Shown here piece by piece: positions 8,610-17,453 of a stretch of 64,000 nucleotides of DNA. Both the position numbers and the translations under genes were made by a program. Origin of the DNA: Streptomyces cavernae (lineage in GTDB: Bacteria > Actinomycetota > Actinomycetes > Streptomycetales > Streptomycetaceae); assembly GCF_004023625.1 (NCBI RefSeq), contig NZ_RPDJ01000014.1, forward strand, positions 124,001-188,000, written 5' to 3'. The notes under the pieces are model-generated. The model did not search any database, was not told the DNA's origin, and saw only the letters and a list, made by a program, of their open reading frames with translations. Positions within the stretch are counted from its first letter, which is position 1; the number at the start of each line of letters is the position of its first letter.

Positions 8610-9585
8610 CCGATCGCCCTCCCCCTTCTTCCCGGCTTCCCGATGGGCCGGTGGCTTGTTCGTACGACCCTACGATGAGAATGAACGACTCCGTGTGCGT
8701 CCCCGGTTGTCCAAGACGCAGAGATCGCCCGCGGGGTTGCTCCGTGCTGGGTTCCCCGGCCCCGCCCCGTGGAACTGCGCCGACGCCGGTTGGTGGCATG
8801 TGCACCGGTGCCGATCGGTGGAACCGCGCCGGTTTTCTTGCCCGACTCCGCGGAGTTGAGCCGTTGTCGGCCCGCGCTCCTGCAAGGGTCCCTGCCACCG
8901 GAATCGCGCCGCGCCCAGCCGCTCCTCCTACCTGGGGCCGGTCGACTTCTGCTCCGGGACGGTCGGCTTTTTGCTCGGGGGGTCGGTCGCTCTCTGCCCG
9001 GGGGCGGTCGCTTTTTGCTCGGACGTCAGTTGCTCCCCGCCCCGGGGATGGTCGCTTTCCGCTTGGAGACGGGTCGCTCTCCGTCCGGGGGTGGTCGGTT
9101 CTCGGCACGCGGGCCGGTCGCTTCCCGCCCCGGGGATGGTCGCTTTCCGCTTGGAGACGGGTCGCTCTCCGTCCGGGGGTGGTCGGTTCTCGGCACGCGG
9201 GCCGGTCGCTTCCCGCCCCGGGAACGGTCGCTTTCCGCTCGGAGACCGGTCGCTCTCCGTCCGGGGCGATCGGTTCCTGCGGTCGGTGCCGGTCGTTCCT
9301 CCGGCCGGCCAAGGTGCCCCGCCGCCATGGCCACCGCCCGCGCCGGACGGCCGGCTTCTGCGTATGGAGCCGGGTGCTCCCCCCGGTGCCGGGCTTGCTG
9401 CTCGGGGGCGGGGCTGGTCTCCGCCCCGAAGCGGGGTCGACTTCTTGCTCCGTGACCGGGGCCGCTCTCCGGGCCCGGACCGGGGCCGCTTTTGCTTCCC
9501 CCGGGCCGGGTCCGGCCCCGCTTGGGGGCCCGGTCTCGCCAAGTCTGGCCCAGTTGGCCCGGTCTGGTCTGGTCTTCGCCCGGAG
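8610..9585. other. gene-free 1-kb intergenic region
   Basis: Long open frames exist on both strands but they follow from GC bias and from the repeats, whose spacing is not a multiple of three, so none looks like a real protein. The main content is the degenerate repeat array at 8940-9290. The part 9400-9585 is very GC-rich with runs of CCGGGCC-type sequence. Confidence 0.6.
8940..9290. repeat. degenerate ~22-bp tandem array with an 88-bp higher-order unit
   Basis: About sixteen degenerate units of roughly 22 bp, consensus near GGTCGCTYTCCGCYCGGGG, follow one another. From 9051 a higher-order unit of 88 bp (four 22-mers) is visible: GTCGCTTTCCGCTTGGAGAC recurs at 9051 and 9139, and a diverged third copy starts at 9227. 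The first two 88-bp copies are almost identical. Neither 22 nor 88 is divisible by three, so this is not a protein repeat. There are no unique spacers, so it is not a CRISPR array. Confidence 0.85.
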
Positions 9586-11100
9586 CTAGGCGGCTCCGCG
9601 GCGGGTCAGGGTCGCGTGGCGTTGCAGGAAGGCCGAGACTCCCGATGCCCTGCGGTGCGGCAGCAGGACCCGGGCCGTGCCCGCCAGCATCGACTGGATG
9701 CGGGAGGACTGGACCTGGTCCAGCAGGTCCAGGACGCGCAGGCCCGCCACGGCCGCCTCGTCCGGTCTGCCGCCGCGGACCAGATCGTCGGCCAGTTGCG
9801 CCGTGTACAGGGCGATGTTGCGAGTGAAGTGCGGGTCCTGGAGGGCCGCCGCCCGATGGGCGTGCCGGGCCGCGCGGGGCCAGTCGCCCAGCGTCGACCA
9901 GCACTGCGCCTCCAGCCCCTCCACCTCGGCGGCTCCGTAGAAGCTCATCCACTCCGGGTCGGCGTCCGAGGCGCCCCGCTCGTAGAGCGCCCGCGCGCGG
10001 GCGAGCGACTGGGCGCAGGCGGTGCGGTCGCCGAGCCCGGCCCAGCCGCCCGCCTCGCGCAGCGCCAGCAGCGACAGCAGCCGGGGCGAGCCCAGGGCGC
10101 GCGCGGCGCGCTGCGCGGCCTGCGCCGCGCGGAGCGCCTCGCGGGGCCGGCCCGCGTCGCGCGCCAGGAACGCCGTGTTGCAGAAGGCGTGTGCCTCCAG
10201 GGCGGCGTCGCCGGTCATCCGGGCGGTGGCGAGGGCCTCGGCGTAGTGGGAGCGCGCGTCGTCGAACCGTCCCGAGTCATGGGCCAGCCAGCCCACCGAG
10301 ATGGCCAGTTCGCCGGTGCCGGAGTGCAGGCGGTCGGCGGTGGACTGGCGGGCCGTGCCCGCGTCCAGCAGGGCGTAGGCGGTACGCAGGGGGGTCGCGG
10401 CCCGCTGGTAGAGGCCGTCGGCGCCGTGCCGGTCGTCGAGCAGCCGGATCTTGCGCACGGCCTCCTCGACCGCGCCGACCTCGGCCGAACCGACCCGGCG
10501 CACGGGGCGTTCCGTGGCCGAGGCCGCGTTGCCCAGGAGCCCCAGGGGGCCCAGTGAGGCGGTCGCCACTGTGGCGGTGCCGCCCGTCATGAACGCGCGA
10601 CGCTGCACGTCGCTCTCCTCGTGGTTCCGATCGTGGTTCTCGTGTGGTGCGTAGGCGTCGTAGGTGCCGTACCTGTCGTAGGTGTCATACGGCTCGGACC
10701 CCTCCCGTTTCTCATACGCCGTCCGCGCCGGGTTCGTCGCCTGCCCCGAACTCCTGGGACCCGACGGGCTCGTGGGACGCGGGGGCTCCTCCTCCGTGGT
10801 GCGGGCCGCCCGGCCGCGTACGACCGAGCGGGGCGTGAAGCCCAGGTCCGTGAGCGTCCGGCCGGGGAACATGTGCAGGAACACCCGTTCGTAGGCGTAG
10901 TTGGGGCAGCGGATCTCGCCTGCCTCGACCCGTCCGACGTAACGCGCGTCACAGCTGACCCGCTCGCCGATCTCGCGGGCGGCCCGCCGTACCGCCGCAG
11001 CGAACTCGCCCGGCGAGCGCTGCCCGCGCAGCTCCCGGAAAGCGAGGTTCGGCCGCGGCGGCCGGGGGTACTCGGACGAGGTCTCCGATGACGACGCCAT
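9586..11100 (-). CDS. XRE/TPR regulator (NsdA-like architecture)
   Basis: About 504 residues. Residues 10-90 hold a helix-turn-helix-like region (GQRSPGEFAAAVRRAAREIG, then RYVGRVEAGEI, the XRE recognition pattern). Residues 100-180 are a low-complexity linker rich in Glu, Pro, Tyr and Asp with TYD repeats. Residues 220-500 are Ala/Leu-rich helical hairpins resembling tetratricopeptide repeats. This layout matches the NsdA family of Streptomyces regulators that repress differentiation and antibiotic production; the match is by architecture, not proof of orthology. The ATG at 11100 follows GAGAGGG. It faces the small gene at 11363 across a short divergent promoter region. A motif RRAFMTGGTATVATASLGPLGLLG near 190 resembles a Tat-like stretch seen in this family. 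Confidence 0.65.
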   Translation of the reverse strand: MASSSETSSEYPRPPRPNLAFRELRGQRSPGEFAAAVRRAAREIGERVSCDARYVGRVEAGEIRCPNYAYERVFLHMFPGRTLTDLGFTPRSVVRGRAARTTEEEPPRPTSPSGPRSSGQATNPARTAYEKREGSEPYDTYDRYGTYDAYAPHENHDRNHEESDVQRRAFMTGGTATVATASLGPLGLLGNAASATERPVRRVGSAEVGAVEEAVRKIRLLDDRHGADGLYQRAATPLRTAYALLDAGTARQSTADRLHSGTGELAISVGWLAHDSGRFDDARSHYAEALATARMTGDAALEAHAFCNTAFLARDAGRPREALRAAQAAQRAARALGSPRLLSLLALREAGGWAGLGDRTACAQSLARARALYERGASDADPEWMSFYGAAEVEGLEAQCWSTLGDWPRAARHAHRAAALQDPHFTRNIALYTAQLADDLVRGGRPDEAAVAGLRVLDLLDQVQSSRIQSMLAGTARVLLPHRRASGVSAFLQRHATLTRRGAA

Positions 11101-11362
11101 GGCCGGGCCCTCTCGTACGAACCGTCGAACCATGCCGGAACCGGGCGGAGTTGTGCCCTGCACCGGCGGGGCACGAACGTACTAGGTGAGACCGCGCCGC
11201 CACGCGAGGTTTGGCTACAAAACGGATATGTCCTGCGGGTTCTGCCATGAACTGCCATCCTTTGCGGCGGCTTTTCGCCGTAGCCGTTGACGTTCTGGCG
11301 CGTTGAACCCTGTGGTCCGAGTTCGACCCGAATTCCCGTTTCTCGCACGGAGGAGGGTTCCC

Positions 11363-11848
11363 GTGGTGGAGACAAGCCAGAGCGGTGAGTCCCATACGAG
11401 GCTGTCGGCGGCACAGCACAGACCGGCCCCGGAGGGCGCGGCGTCGGCGGTGGTGGTTCCACCGGTCGCCTCGCCGGTGGCCCCGCTGATGACCTCGCCG
11501 GCGGTCCGCGAGGACACGTGGGACCTGGTCACCGTCCCGGCCCGGCAGGGCCTGGAGGCGGTCGACATCCTGCGCCGCGGCGCGGGCGAGGCGGTCGGTC
11601 CCGTGCTGCACGACGACAGCTGCGACACCCTCGGCTTCCTGGTGCCCTCCGGCACGGCGGACGCCTGGGACGTACCGGGCAGCGCCTGTACCCAGACCCT
11701 CGGCGGCGTCAGCCCCGCGCCACCGCTCGAGGGCTCCGGCTGGCTGCTGCCTCCCGGCGAGGCGGACCTGGTCACGGACCCGGTTGTATTGCGCGAGGCA
11801 TTGGGCGAGGCAGCCCGCCTGATCGAGGCGGCCGACAACTGCCGCTGA
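11363..11848 (+). CDS. conserved hypothetical protein, 161 aa
   Basis: Starts at GTG 11363, six bases after GGAGGAGG. The first 50 residues are disordered and rich in Ala, Val, Pro and Ser. Residues 60-161 form a compact domain containing CDTLGFLVPSGTADAW and PGSACTQTLGG, with three cysteines, then a helical end (VVLREALGEAARLIEA). I recognise this as a type repeated in Streptomyces genomes without a settled function. It is divergent from the XRE-TPR regulator, and such pairs often belong together, so a partner or target of that regulator is a possible role. Confidence 0.55.
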   Translation: MVETSQSGESHTRLSAAQHRPAPEGAASAVVVPPVASPVAPLMTSPAVREDTWDLVTVPARQGLEAVDILRRGAGEAVGPVLHDDSCDTLGFLVPSGTADAWDVPGSACTQTLGGVSPAPPLEGSGWLLPPGEADLVTDPVVLREALGEAARLIEAADNCR

Positions 11849-12179
11849 GCGTTCCCCGGCAATCGCCGGTCCCCTCCAGCCTCCACCGTGCAGCGCCCCG
11901 GACGACTTCTCCGGACGACTCCTACGGGAGCTTTCCCCGGGATTCTTGCCCGGGATCCTTCTCCGGGCGACTCGCCGGCCCTGGAGCCCGCGCGAGACTC
12001 TCGGCCGGGCACGGCTGAGAAGTGGTGTCGCCCCCGACCGCCCCGAGTCGTCCGCCCGGGCTCCGCCCCCCGACCTCCCGTCGGCCTGCGGCCGCGACCA
12101 CAAGAGCCGGACGGGCTGAGACGTCCTCCGCGGTCGTCCAGTCGAGCGGACTACCCGGGACCGCGTCGATAATGGGGTA
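11849..12179. other. gene-free intergenic region
   Basis: The 331 bases contain several short inverted repeats (for example CCGGCAATCGCCGG just after the upstream stop codon and repeated CCCGGGAT-type sequence near 11940), which may act as a terminator. I see no gene or RNA. Confidence 0.4.
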
Positions 12180-13052
12180 ATGGCAAGGAAGAAGCGGGGT
12201 GGGGAGCGGCGAGGTGGCGGCGATGATCCGGTGGTCGCGACTGTTGACGGCGGGCTCGCCGAGTTGCTGCCCGACCGGGACCGGCCGCGGGCCTGGACGC
12301 TGCTGATCGACGGAGCCCCGCAGTCCTTCGTCGACCTGGCGGACCCCTCCCATCTCGGCTTCGAGTACCAGCGGAGACTCGGCCACGTCATCGACCTGGC
12401 CGCCACGCCCGGTCGGCCGGTCCACGCCGTGCACCTCGGCGGAGGGGCCTTCACCCTCGCCCGGTACGTCGCCACCACCCGCCCCCGCTCCACCCAGCAG
12501 ATCGTGGAACGGGACGCGGCCCTCGTAGAACTCGTCCGCCATGAGCTCCCGTTGGACCCCGGCGCCCGGATCCGGGTCCGCTCCACGGATGCCCGTGAAG
12601 GCCTCGCCAAGGTGCCGGACGGCTGGGCGGACCTGGTCATCCTGGATGTGTTCAGCGCAACGCGCACCCCGGCGCACCTGACGTCGACCGAGTTCCTGTA
12701 CGACATCCGGCGGGCCCTCAAACCCGGCGGTCTCTACGCCGCCAACCTCGCCGACGGCCCGCCCCTCGCCCACCTGCGCGGCCAGATCGCCACCGCGGCA
12801 GCCGTTTTCGGCCAACTCGCTCTGATCGCCGACCCGGCCGTGCTGCGCGGCAAGCGGTTCGGGAACGCCATCCTCGTCGCCTCCGACCAGCCCCTCCCCG
12901 TCGCCGAACTGACCCGGCGCGCCGCCACCGACCCGCACCCCGGTCGGATCGAACACGGGCGCGCGCTCAGTGACTTCACCGGCGGTGCGGTGCCGGTCAC
13001 GGACGCGGCCGCGGTGGCGTCACCCGCCCCGCCGCCGTCGGTCTTCCGATGA
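12180..13052 (+). CDS. spermidine-synthase-like methyltransferase-fold protein
   Basis: A 290-residue protein with a Rossmann fold of the polyamine-synthase type. The glycine-rich nucleotide-binding motif is VHLGGGAFTLARYV near residue 85, followed by the acidic IVERDAALVEL, a second acid strand with DAREGLAKVPDG, and LVILDVFSATRTPAHLTSTEFL, which matches the catalytic-loop region of spermidine synthases. There are no membrane segments, unlike the fused MFS-synthase forms. The very basic N-terminus (MARKKRGGERRGGG) is unusual. The ATG at 12180 is used. It ends head-to-head with a leftward gene with only 58 bases between. The true substrate is unknown; many actinobacterial members are not demonstrated polyamine enzymes. 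Confidence 0.7.
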   Translation: MARKKRGGERRGGGDDPVVATVDGGLAELLPDRDRPRAWTLLIDGAPQSFVDLADPSHLGFEYQRRLGHVIDLAATPGRPVHAVHLGGGAFTLARYVATTRPRSTQQIVERDAALVELVRHELPLDPGARIRVRSTDAREGLAKVPDGWADLVILDVFSATRTPAHLTSTEFLYDIRRALKPGGLYAANLADGPPLAHLRGQIATAAAVFGQLALIADPAVLRGKRFGNAILVASDQPLPVAELTRRAATDPHPGRIEHGRALSDFTGGAVPVTDAAAVASPAPPPSVFR

Positions 13053-13110
13053 TCGACTGGTAGGGGTCCCCAACGACGCCCCTCACGGGCATACGTTGCC
13101 TGCCGGAGCA

Positions 13111-13656
13111 CTAGTACGAGTTGATCTCGACGCGCGGCGCGCTGTCGTGCCAGGTGCAGAACACCGAGACCCGGTCGGCGCCCGAGGAGAACTCCACGCG
13201 GATCCAGGTGTCCGTCTTCCACACCTGCATCGACCAGTTCGAATCGGGGGTCGCGGACACCAGCGTGGCGTAGGTGTCACGGAGGTCGAAGACGGCCCGG
13301 CCGCCGTCGGTGTTGTAGCTCCTGACCCGGCCCGCGGGGGTGTCGGCCTGTCCCGGGGACGCCGACGGCTGCCCCGTCGGCCCCGCCGGGCTGGTGCCCG
13401 TCGCACCGGGGCTCGCCGAACCCCCGCTCGTCGGGGGCTCGGACGTGGTCGGCCCGGCCGCCGACGGTGAGGTCACCGGTCGCACGGTCGACCGCGCCGA
13501 CGGCTTGGAACCCGTCGTCGCCGCGCTGATCGGCAGCGCCCGTGGCGGGTCGTACACCGTCCCCGCGAGGACCGTGTGGACACCCCACCACGACAGCGTG
13601 ACCGCCGCGCCCGTGGCGAGCAGCCAAGCAAGACCGGGTACCAGACCTCTGCGCAT
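13111..13656 (-). CDS. membrane-anchored or secreted protein with Pro/Ser/Thr linker
   Basis: About 181 residues. A hydrophobic helix near residues 6-28 (LAWLLATGAAVTLSWWGVHTVLAG) could be an uncleaved anchor or signal peptide. Residues 50-105 are a Pro/Ser/Thr/Gly-rich linker typical of wall-spanning segments. The C-terminal 75 residues are a small beta-rich domain (SNWSMQVWKTDTWIRVEF) with a single cysteine. I chose the ATG at 13656; an in-frame ATG at 13686 is also possible. It is divergent from the response regulator, so it may be a target or an accessory sensor of that system. No enzyme motif is seen. Confidence 0.6.
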   Translation of the reverse strand: MRRGLVPGLAWLLATGAAVTLSWWGVHTVLAGTVYDPPRALPISAATTGSKPSARSTVRPVTSPSAAGPTTSEPPTSGGSASPGATGTSPAGPTGQPSASPGQADTPAGRVRSYNTDGGRAVFDLRDTYATLVSATPDSNWSMQVWKTDTWIRVEFSSGADRVSVFCTWHDSAPRVEINSY

Positions 13657-13756
13657 CGCGGGCCCATACTGCCTCACCGGTCCCATGGGTGTCGCTCCCG
13701 GACGAGTTGTCCACAGGCCGAAACGGGCAGGCTTCGTTTGGCGTACGGTGCCGCGC

Positions 13757-14461
13757 ATGGCAAGTGTGCTCGTGGTCGAGGACGACCAGTTCGTGCGTTC
13801 CGCGCTGATCCGGCACCTGACCGAGGCCGCGCACACCGTGCGCAGCGTCGGGACGGCGCTGGAGGCGCTGCGCGAGGTCGCCCACCACCGCTTCGACGTC
13901 GTCATCCTGGATCTCGGACTGCCCGACCTCGACGGATCCGAGGCGCTGAAGATGCTGCGCGGCATCACCGACGTCCCGGTGATCGTGGCGACCGCGCGGG
14001 ACGACGAGTCGGAGGTCGTCCGCCTGCTCAACGCCGGGGCGGACGACTACCTCACCAAGCCGTTCTCGGTGGAGCACCTGTCCGCGCGGATGGCCGCGGT
14101 GCTGCGCCGCGCCCGCGCCGGCGCGGCGGACGGCCCTCCCTCGACGGTGATCCGGGTCGGCGAGCTGAGCATCGACCCGCTGCGCCGCGAGGCCGAACTC
14201 GCCGGTGTGCGCCTGGACCTGACACGCCGTGAGTTCGACCTGCTCGCCTACCTCGCCGGGCGGGCCGGGGTGGTCGTGCCGCGCAAGGAACTGCTCGCCG
14301 AGGTGTGGCAGCAGTCCTACGGGGACGACCAGACCATCGACGTCCATCTGTCGTGGCTGCGCCGGAAGTTGGGCGAGACGGCGGCCAGCCCGCGCTATCT
14401 GCACACGCTTCGGGGGGTCGGTGTGAAGCTGGAACCACCGCGAGCGGAGCCACCGCTATGA
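13757..14461 (+). CDS. OmpR-family response regulator
   Basis: A 234-residue cytoplasmic regulator. The receiver domain (1-118) has the acidic pocket VVEDD, the phosphoacceptor Asp in VVILDLGLPD near residue 53 and the lysine in YLTKPF near 103. The C-terminal winged helix has TRREFDLLAYLAGRAGVVVPRKEL and the DQTIDVHLSWLRRKLGE recognition helix typical of the OmpR/PhoB group. Its stop overlaps the kinase start as ATGA, so the pair is translationally coupled. The signal is unknown. The neighbouring sugar operon begins 290 bases after the kinase, so control of that operon is possible but not shown. Confidence 0.92.
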   Translation: MASVLVVEDDQFVRSALIRHLTEAAHTVRSVGTALEALREVAHHRFDVVILDLGLPDLDGSEALKMLRGITDVPVIVATARDDESEVVRLLNAGADDYLTKPFSVEHLSARMAAVLRRARAGAADGPPSTVIRVGELSIDPLRREAELAGVRLDLTRREFDLLAYLAGRAGVVVPRKELLAEVWQQSYGDDQTIDVHLSWLRRKLGETAASPRYLHTLRGVGVKLEPPRAEPPL

Positions 14462-15846
14462 GGTGGGCGCTGGTCCGGGTCTGTCTCGCCGTGACCACGA
14501 TGGTGGTCGTGGCCTTCGCGATCCCGCTCGGGCTGGTCGTCCGTGAGACGGCCCGTGACCGCGCCTTCTCCAACGCCGAGCGGCAGGCCGCCGCGATCAG
14601 CCCCACGCTCTCCATCACCACCGAACGCGATGAACTGGAGCGGGCCGTCGCCTCCACCCAGGCGGGCTCGGACGGGCGCATGGCGGTGCACATCCCGGCC
14701 GCCGAGGGGGCCCCGGCCGTGGCACTCGGCGAGCGGCGGGCCACGGCGGCAGACCTCGCGGCCACCCGGGGACTGGGCCGGGCCTCCATCACGGACGTGC
14801 CCGGCGGCTCCGTGCTGCTGCAGCCGATCGCGGTCGGCTCCGGTGAGATCGCCGTCGTCGAGGTGTTCGTGCCCGAGTCCGAGGTCTCCAAGGGGGTGGG
14901 CACCGCGTGGGCGGTGCTCGCCGGGGTGGGCATCGCGTTGATCATCGGGTCGGTGGCGGTGGCCGACCGGCTGGGCGTACGGATGGTGCGGCCGGCCCGG
15001 CGGCTGGTGGAGAGCGCGCATGAGCTGGGGGAGGGGAAGCTGGGAGCGCGCGTTCCTGAGGAGGGGCCCAAGGAACTGCGGCTGGCGGCGGTCGCTTTCA
15101 ACTCGATGGCCGACCAGGTGGTGCAACTGCTCGCCAACGAAAGGGAGCTGGCGGCTGATCTGTCCCATCGCCTGCGTACTCCGCTGACCGTGCTGCGACT
15201 GAACGCGGCCTCGCTGGGCGAGGGACCGGCCGCGGAGCAGACGCGGGTGGCGGTCGAGCAGCTGGAGCGCGAGGTCGACACCATCATCCGGACCGCGCGG
15301 GAGGCCAAGCCGCAGACCTCTGCGCCCGGGCCCGGGGCCGGGTGCGACGCCGCCGAGGTGATACGGGAGCGGATGGGCTTCTGGTCGGCGCTGGCGGAGG
15401 ACGAAGGGCGCAAGGTGCGGCTCGCCGGGGTGGAGCGGCCGGTGCGCATACCGGTCGCCCGGGCCGATCTGGCCGCCGCGCTGGACGCTCTGCTCGGCAA
15501 TGTGTTCCGGCACACCGCGGAGGGGACCGCGTTCGCGGTGGACGTGCACAACGCCGAGGACGCGGTGATCATCCTGGTCTCCGACGCCGGGGCGGGGATC
15601 GCGGACCCGGAGGCGGCGATGGCGCGGGGGCGGGGGTCCGGGAGCGACGGCTCGACCGGGCTGGGGCTGGACATCGTGCGCCGACTCGCCGAGTCGACGG
15701 GCGGTGACGTTCGGGTCGGGCGCTCCGTGCTCGGTGGCGCGGAGGTCCGTGTCTGGGTCCAGCTGCACCGGGTGGACCCGGTCCGCCGGGGCCATCGGGG
15801 GGCGGTGCGCCGCCGCAGGTTCTCCGCCGCGCGGAGCGCGCACTGA
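14458..15846 (+). CDS. membrane sensor histidine kinase
   Basis: A 462-residue kinase paired with the preceding response regulator. A first membrane helix lies at about residues 4-26 and a second at about 150-172 (VLAGVGIALIIGSVAV), enclosing an extracytoplasmic sensor of roughly 120 residues. A HAMP region follows (RPARRLVESAHELGEGKL), then the H-box DLSHRLRTPLTVLRL with the phosphorylated histidine, an N-box GNVFRHT, a G1 box SDAGAGI and a G2 box STGLGLDIVRR. The C-terminal 30 residues are strongly basic, including RRRRF. The ligand is unknown. Confidence 0.92.
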   Translation: MRWALVRVCLAVTTMVVVAFAIPLGLVVRETARDRAFSNAERQAAAISPTLSITTERDELERAVASTQAGSDGRMAVHIPAAEGAPAVALGERRATAADLAATRGLGRASITDVPGGSVLLQPIAVGSGEIAVVEVFVPESEVSKGVGTAWAVLAGVGIALIIGSVAVADRLGVRMVRPARRLVESAHELGEGKLGARVPEEGPKELRLAAVAFNSMADQVVQLLANERELAADLSHRLRTPLTVLRLNAASLGEGPAAEQTRVAVEQLEREVDTIIRTAREAKPQTSAPGPGAGCDAAEVIRERMGFWSALAEDEGRKVRLAGVERPVRIPVARADLAAALDALLGNVFRHTAEGTAFAVDVHNAEDAVIILVSDAGAGIADPEAAMARGRGSGSDGSTGLGLDIVRRLAESTGGDVRVGRSVLGGAEVRVWVQLHRVDPVRRGHRGAVRRRRFSAARSAH

Positions 15847-16139
15847 AGCTCCGCGCGGCGCTGCGAGGCGGTGACCGGCGCGTTTTTGCACAGCGGACCG
15901 GACCGCTCCGGCAGAGCGGGGGCCGTGGGGCTTTGCGCCCCCTGTGCTCTGGGCATGGTGCTGAAGCGAAGTGGTGTTCGGGGTATGTCCATTACGTTTC
16001 GACAACTGGTGGTTCCAGGGCTTGACGCATAACGGGGCATGCGGCTGTTATTGCGCCACCGTGTTCGGTCAAGTTGGTTTCTGGTTGATTATGACCGACT
16101 CCATTGGTGCCGTACCGAACCTCGTCCTCAGGAGCCGAC
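15847..16139 (+). promoter_or_regulatory. promoter region of the galactoside operon
   Basis: The 293 bases before the lipoprotein gene hold a fair sigma-70-type promoter: TTGACG at 16022-16027 and TGTTAT at 16046-16051 with 18 bases between. Downstream, between 16067 and 16103, CGGTCA and TGACCG form the arms of an interrupted inverted repeat and TCAAGTTGG/GGTTGA-like sequence recurs inside it, a plausible operator. No LacI- or GntR-type regulator is adjacent to this operon. An Ala/Gly-rich hairpin-like GC block near 15910-15950 may end the kinase transcript. Confidence 0.4.
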
Positions 16140-17453
16140 ATGTCCCTCACTCCCTCTGGTCTCTCCCTCCCCGGACCCAGTCGCCGTACCCTGCTGCGCG
16201 GTGCCGGCGGCGCCGTCGCGCTCGGGGCCGGCATACCCCTGCTGAGCGCCTGCGGCGGCAGCGGTTCGTCCGCCTCCGACTCGAAGACCGTCACCGTCGG
16301 CTCCAACTCGTCCGACGCGGTGCCGAAGAAGGCCTTCGCCGACATCTACGCGGCCTTCGGCAAGAAGTCCGGCCTGACGGTCGACGTGAACACCAAGGAC
16401 CACAACACGTTCCAGGAGCAGATCAACTCGTATCTGCAGGGCACGCCGGACGACGTGTTCCACTGGTTCGCGGGCTACCGCATGCAGTTCTTCGCGGCCA
16501 AGGGCCTGGCGACCCCGGTCGACGACGTGTGGCAGAAGATCGACGGGAACTTCCCCGACGCGATGAAGAAGCTCAGCAAGGGCGAGGACGGCAAGTACTA
16601 CTTCGTGCCGCTGTACACCTACCCCTGGGCGCTCTTCTACCGGAAGAGCGTCTTCCAGGAGAAGGGCTACGAGGTCCCCACCACCTGGGACCAGCTGATG
16701 GCGCTGTGCAAGCAGATGAAGAAGGACGGCCTCGTCCCGATCGCCTTCGGCGACAAGGACGCCTGGCCCGCGATGGGCACCTTCGACCAGATCAACTTCC
16801 GCGCCAACGGCTACGACTTCCACGTGGAGCTGATGGCGGGCAAGGCCTCCTGGACGGACGCCAAGGTGCGCAAGGTCTTCGACCTGTGGTCCGAGCTCCT
16901 GCCCTACCACCAGGAGGGCGCGGTCGGCCGTACCTGGCAGGACGCCGCCCAGACGCTGGTGTCGAAGAAGGCGGGCATGTACCTGCTGGGCACCTTCGTG
17001 GGCCAGCAGTTCACCAACGAGGCCGACCGCGAGGACCTCGACTTCTTCGCCTTCCCGGAGATCGACCCGGCCTACGGCCAGGACACGGTCGAGGCGCCCA
17101 CCGACGGCTTCATGCTCTCCAAGGCGAAGAAGAACCACTCGGGTTCGGTGAAGCTGCTGGAGTACCTGGGCACTCCGGAGGCCGAGGAGATCTACCTCAA
17201 GTCCGACCCGAACGTCGTCGCCGCCTCCACCAAGGCCGACACCTCCTCGTACAGCGCCCTGCAGAAGAAGGCGTACGAGATGATCTCCGGCGCCAAGAGC
17301 CTCACCCAGTTCATGGACCGCGACAGCCGTCCGGACTTCACCTCGACCGTGATGCAGCCCGCGCTGCAGAAGTTCATCCGTGACCCCAAGGGGGTCGACA
17401 GCGTGTTGACCTCGATCGAGCGCCAGAAGAAGACGATCTTCGCGTCCGAATGA
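16140..17453 (+). CDS. sugar ABC transporter, lipoprotein substrate-binding protein
   Basis: A 437-residue extracellular binding protein of the MalE-like family. The N-terminus has RRTLLRG, a hydrophobic run and the lipobox LLSAC, giving a lipid-anchored Cys at about residue 38; the twin arginine suggests possible Tat export. The mature part begins with a Gly/Ser linker and continues as a two-lobe binding protein (for example FHWFAGYRMQFFAAKGL and PLYTYPWALFYRKSVF, rich in aromatics for sugar stacking). The ATG at 16140 follows AGGAGCCGAC. The gene overlaps the next permease (ATGA). Downstream alpha- and beta-galactosidases point to a galactoside as ligand, though the sequence alone cannot fix the sugar. 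Confidence 0.88.
   Translation: MSLTPSGLSLPGPSRRTLLRGAGGAVALGAGIPLLSACGGSGSSASDSKTVTVGSNSSDAVPKKAFADIYAAFGKKSGLTVDVNTKDHNTFQEQINSYLQGTPDDVFHWFAGYRMQFFAAKGLATPVDDVWQKIDGNFPDAMKKLSKGEDGKYYFVPLYTYPWALFYRKSVFQEKGYEVPTTWDQLMALCKQMKKDGLVPIAFGDKDAWPAMGTFDQINFRANGYDFHVELMAGKASWTDAKVRKVFDLWSELLPYHQEGAVGRTWQDAAQTLVSKKAGMYLLGTFVGQQFTNEADREDLDFFAFPEIDPAYGQDTVEAPTDGFMLSKAKKNHSGSVKLLEYLGTPEAEEIYLKSDPNVVAASTKADTSSYSALQKKAYEMISGAKSLTQFMDRDSRPDFTSTVMQPALQKFIRDPKGVDSVLTSIERQKKTIFASE

Noticed and set aside
8940..9290. CRISPR array
   Set aside because: Units are directly adjacent and degenerate, without unique spacers of constant size, and no cas gene is near. The Cas4-like nuclease at 6575 has no cas1/cas2 partner.
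8482..9312. Arg/Pro/Ser-rich protein encoded across the repeat array
   Set aside because: The repeat period is not a multiple of three, several frames are equally open, and no ribosome binding site or conserved fold is apparent.
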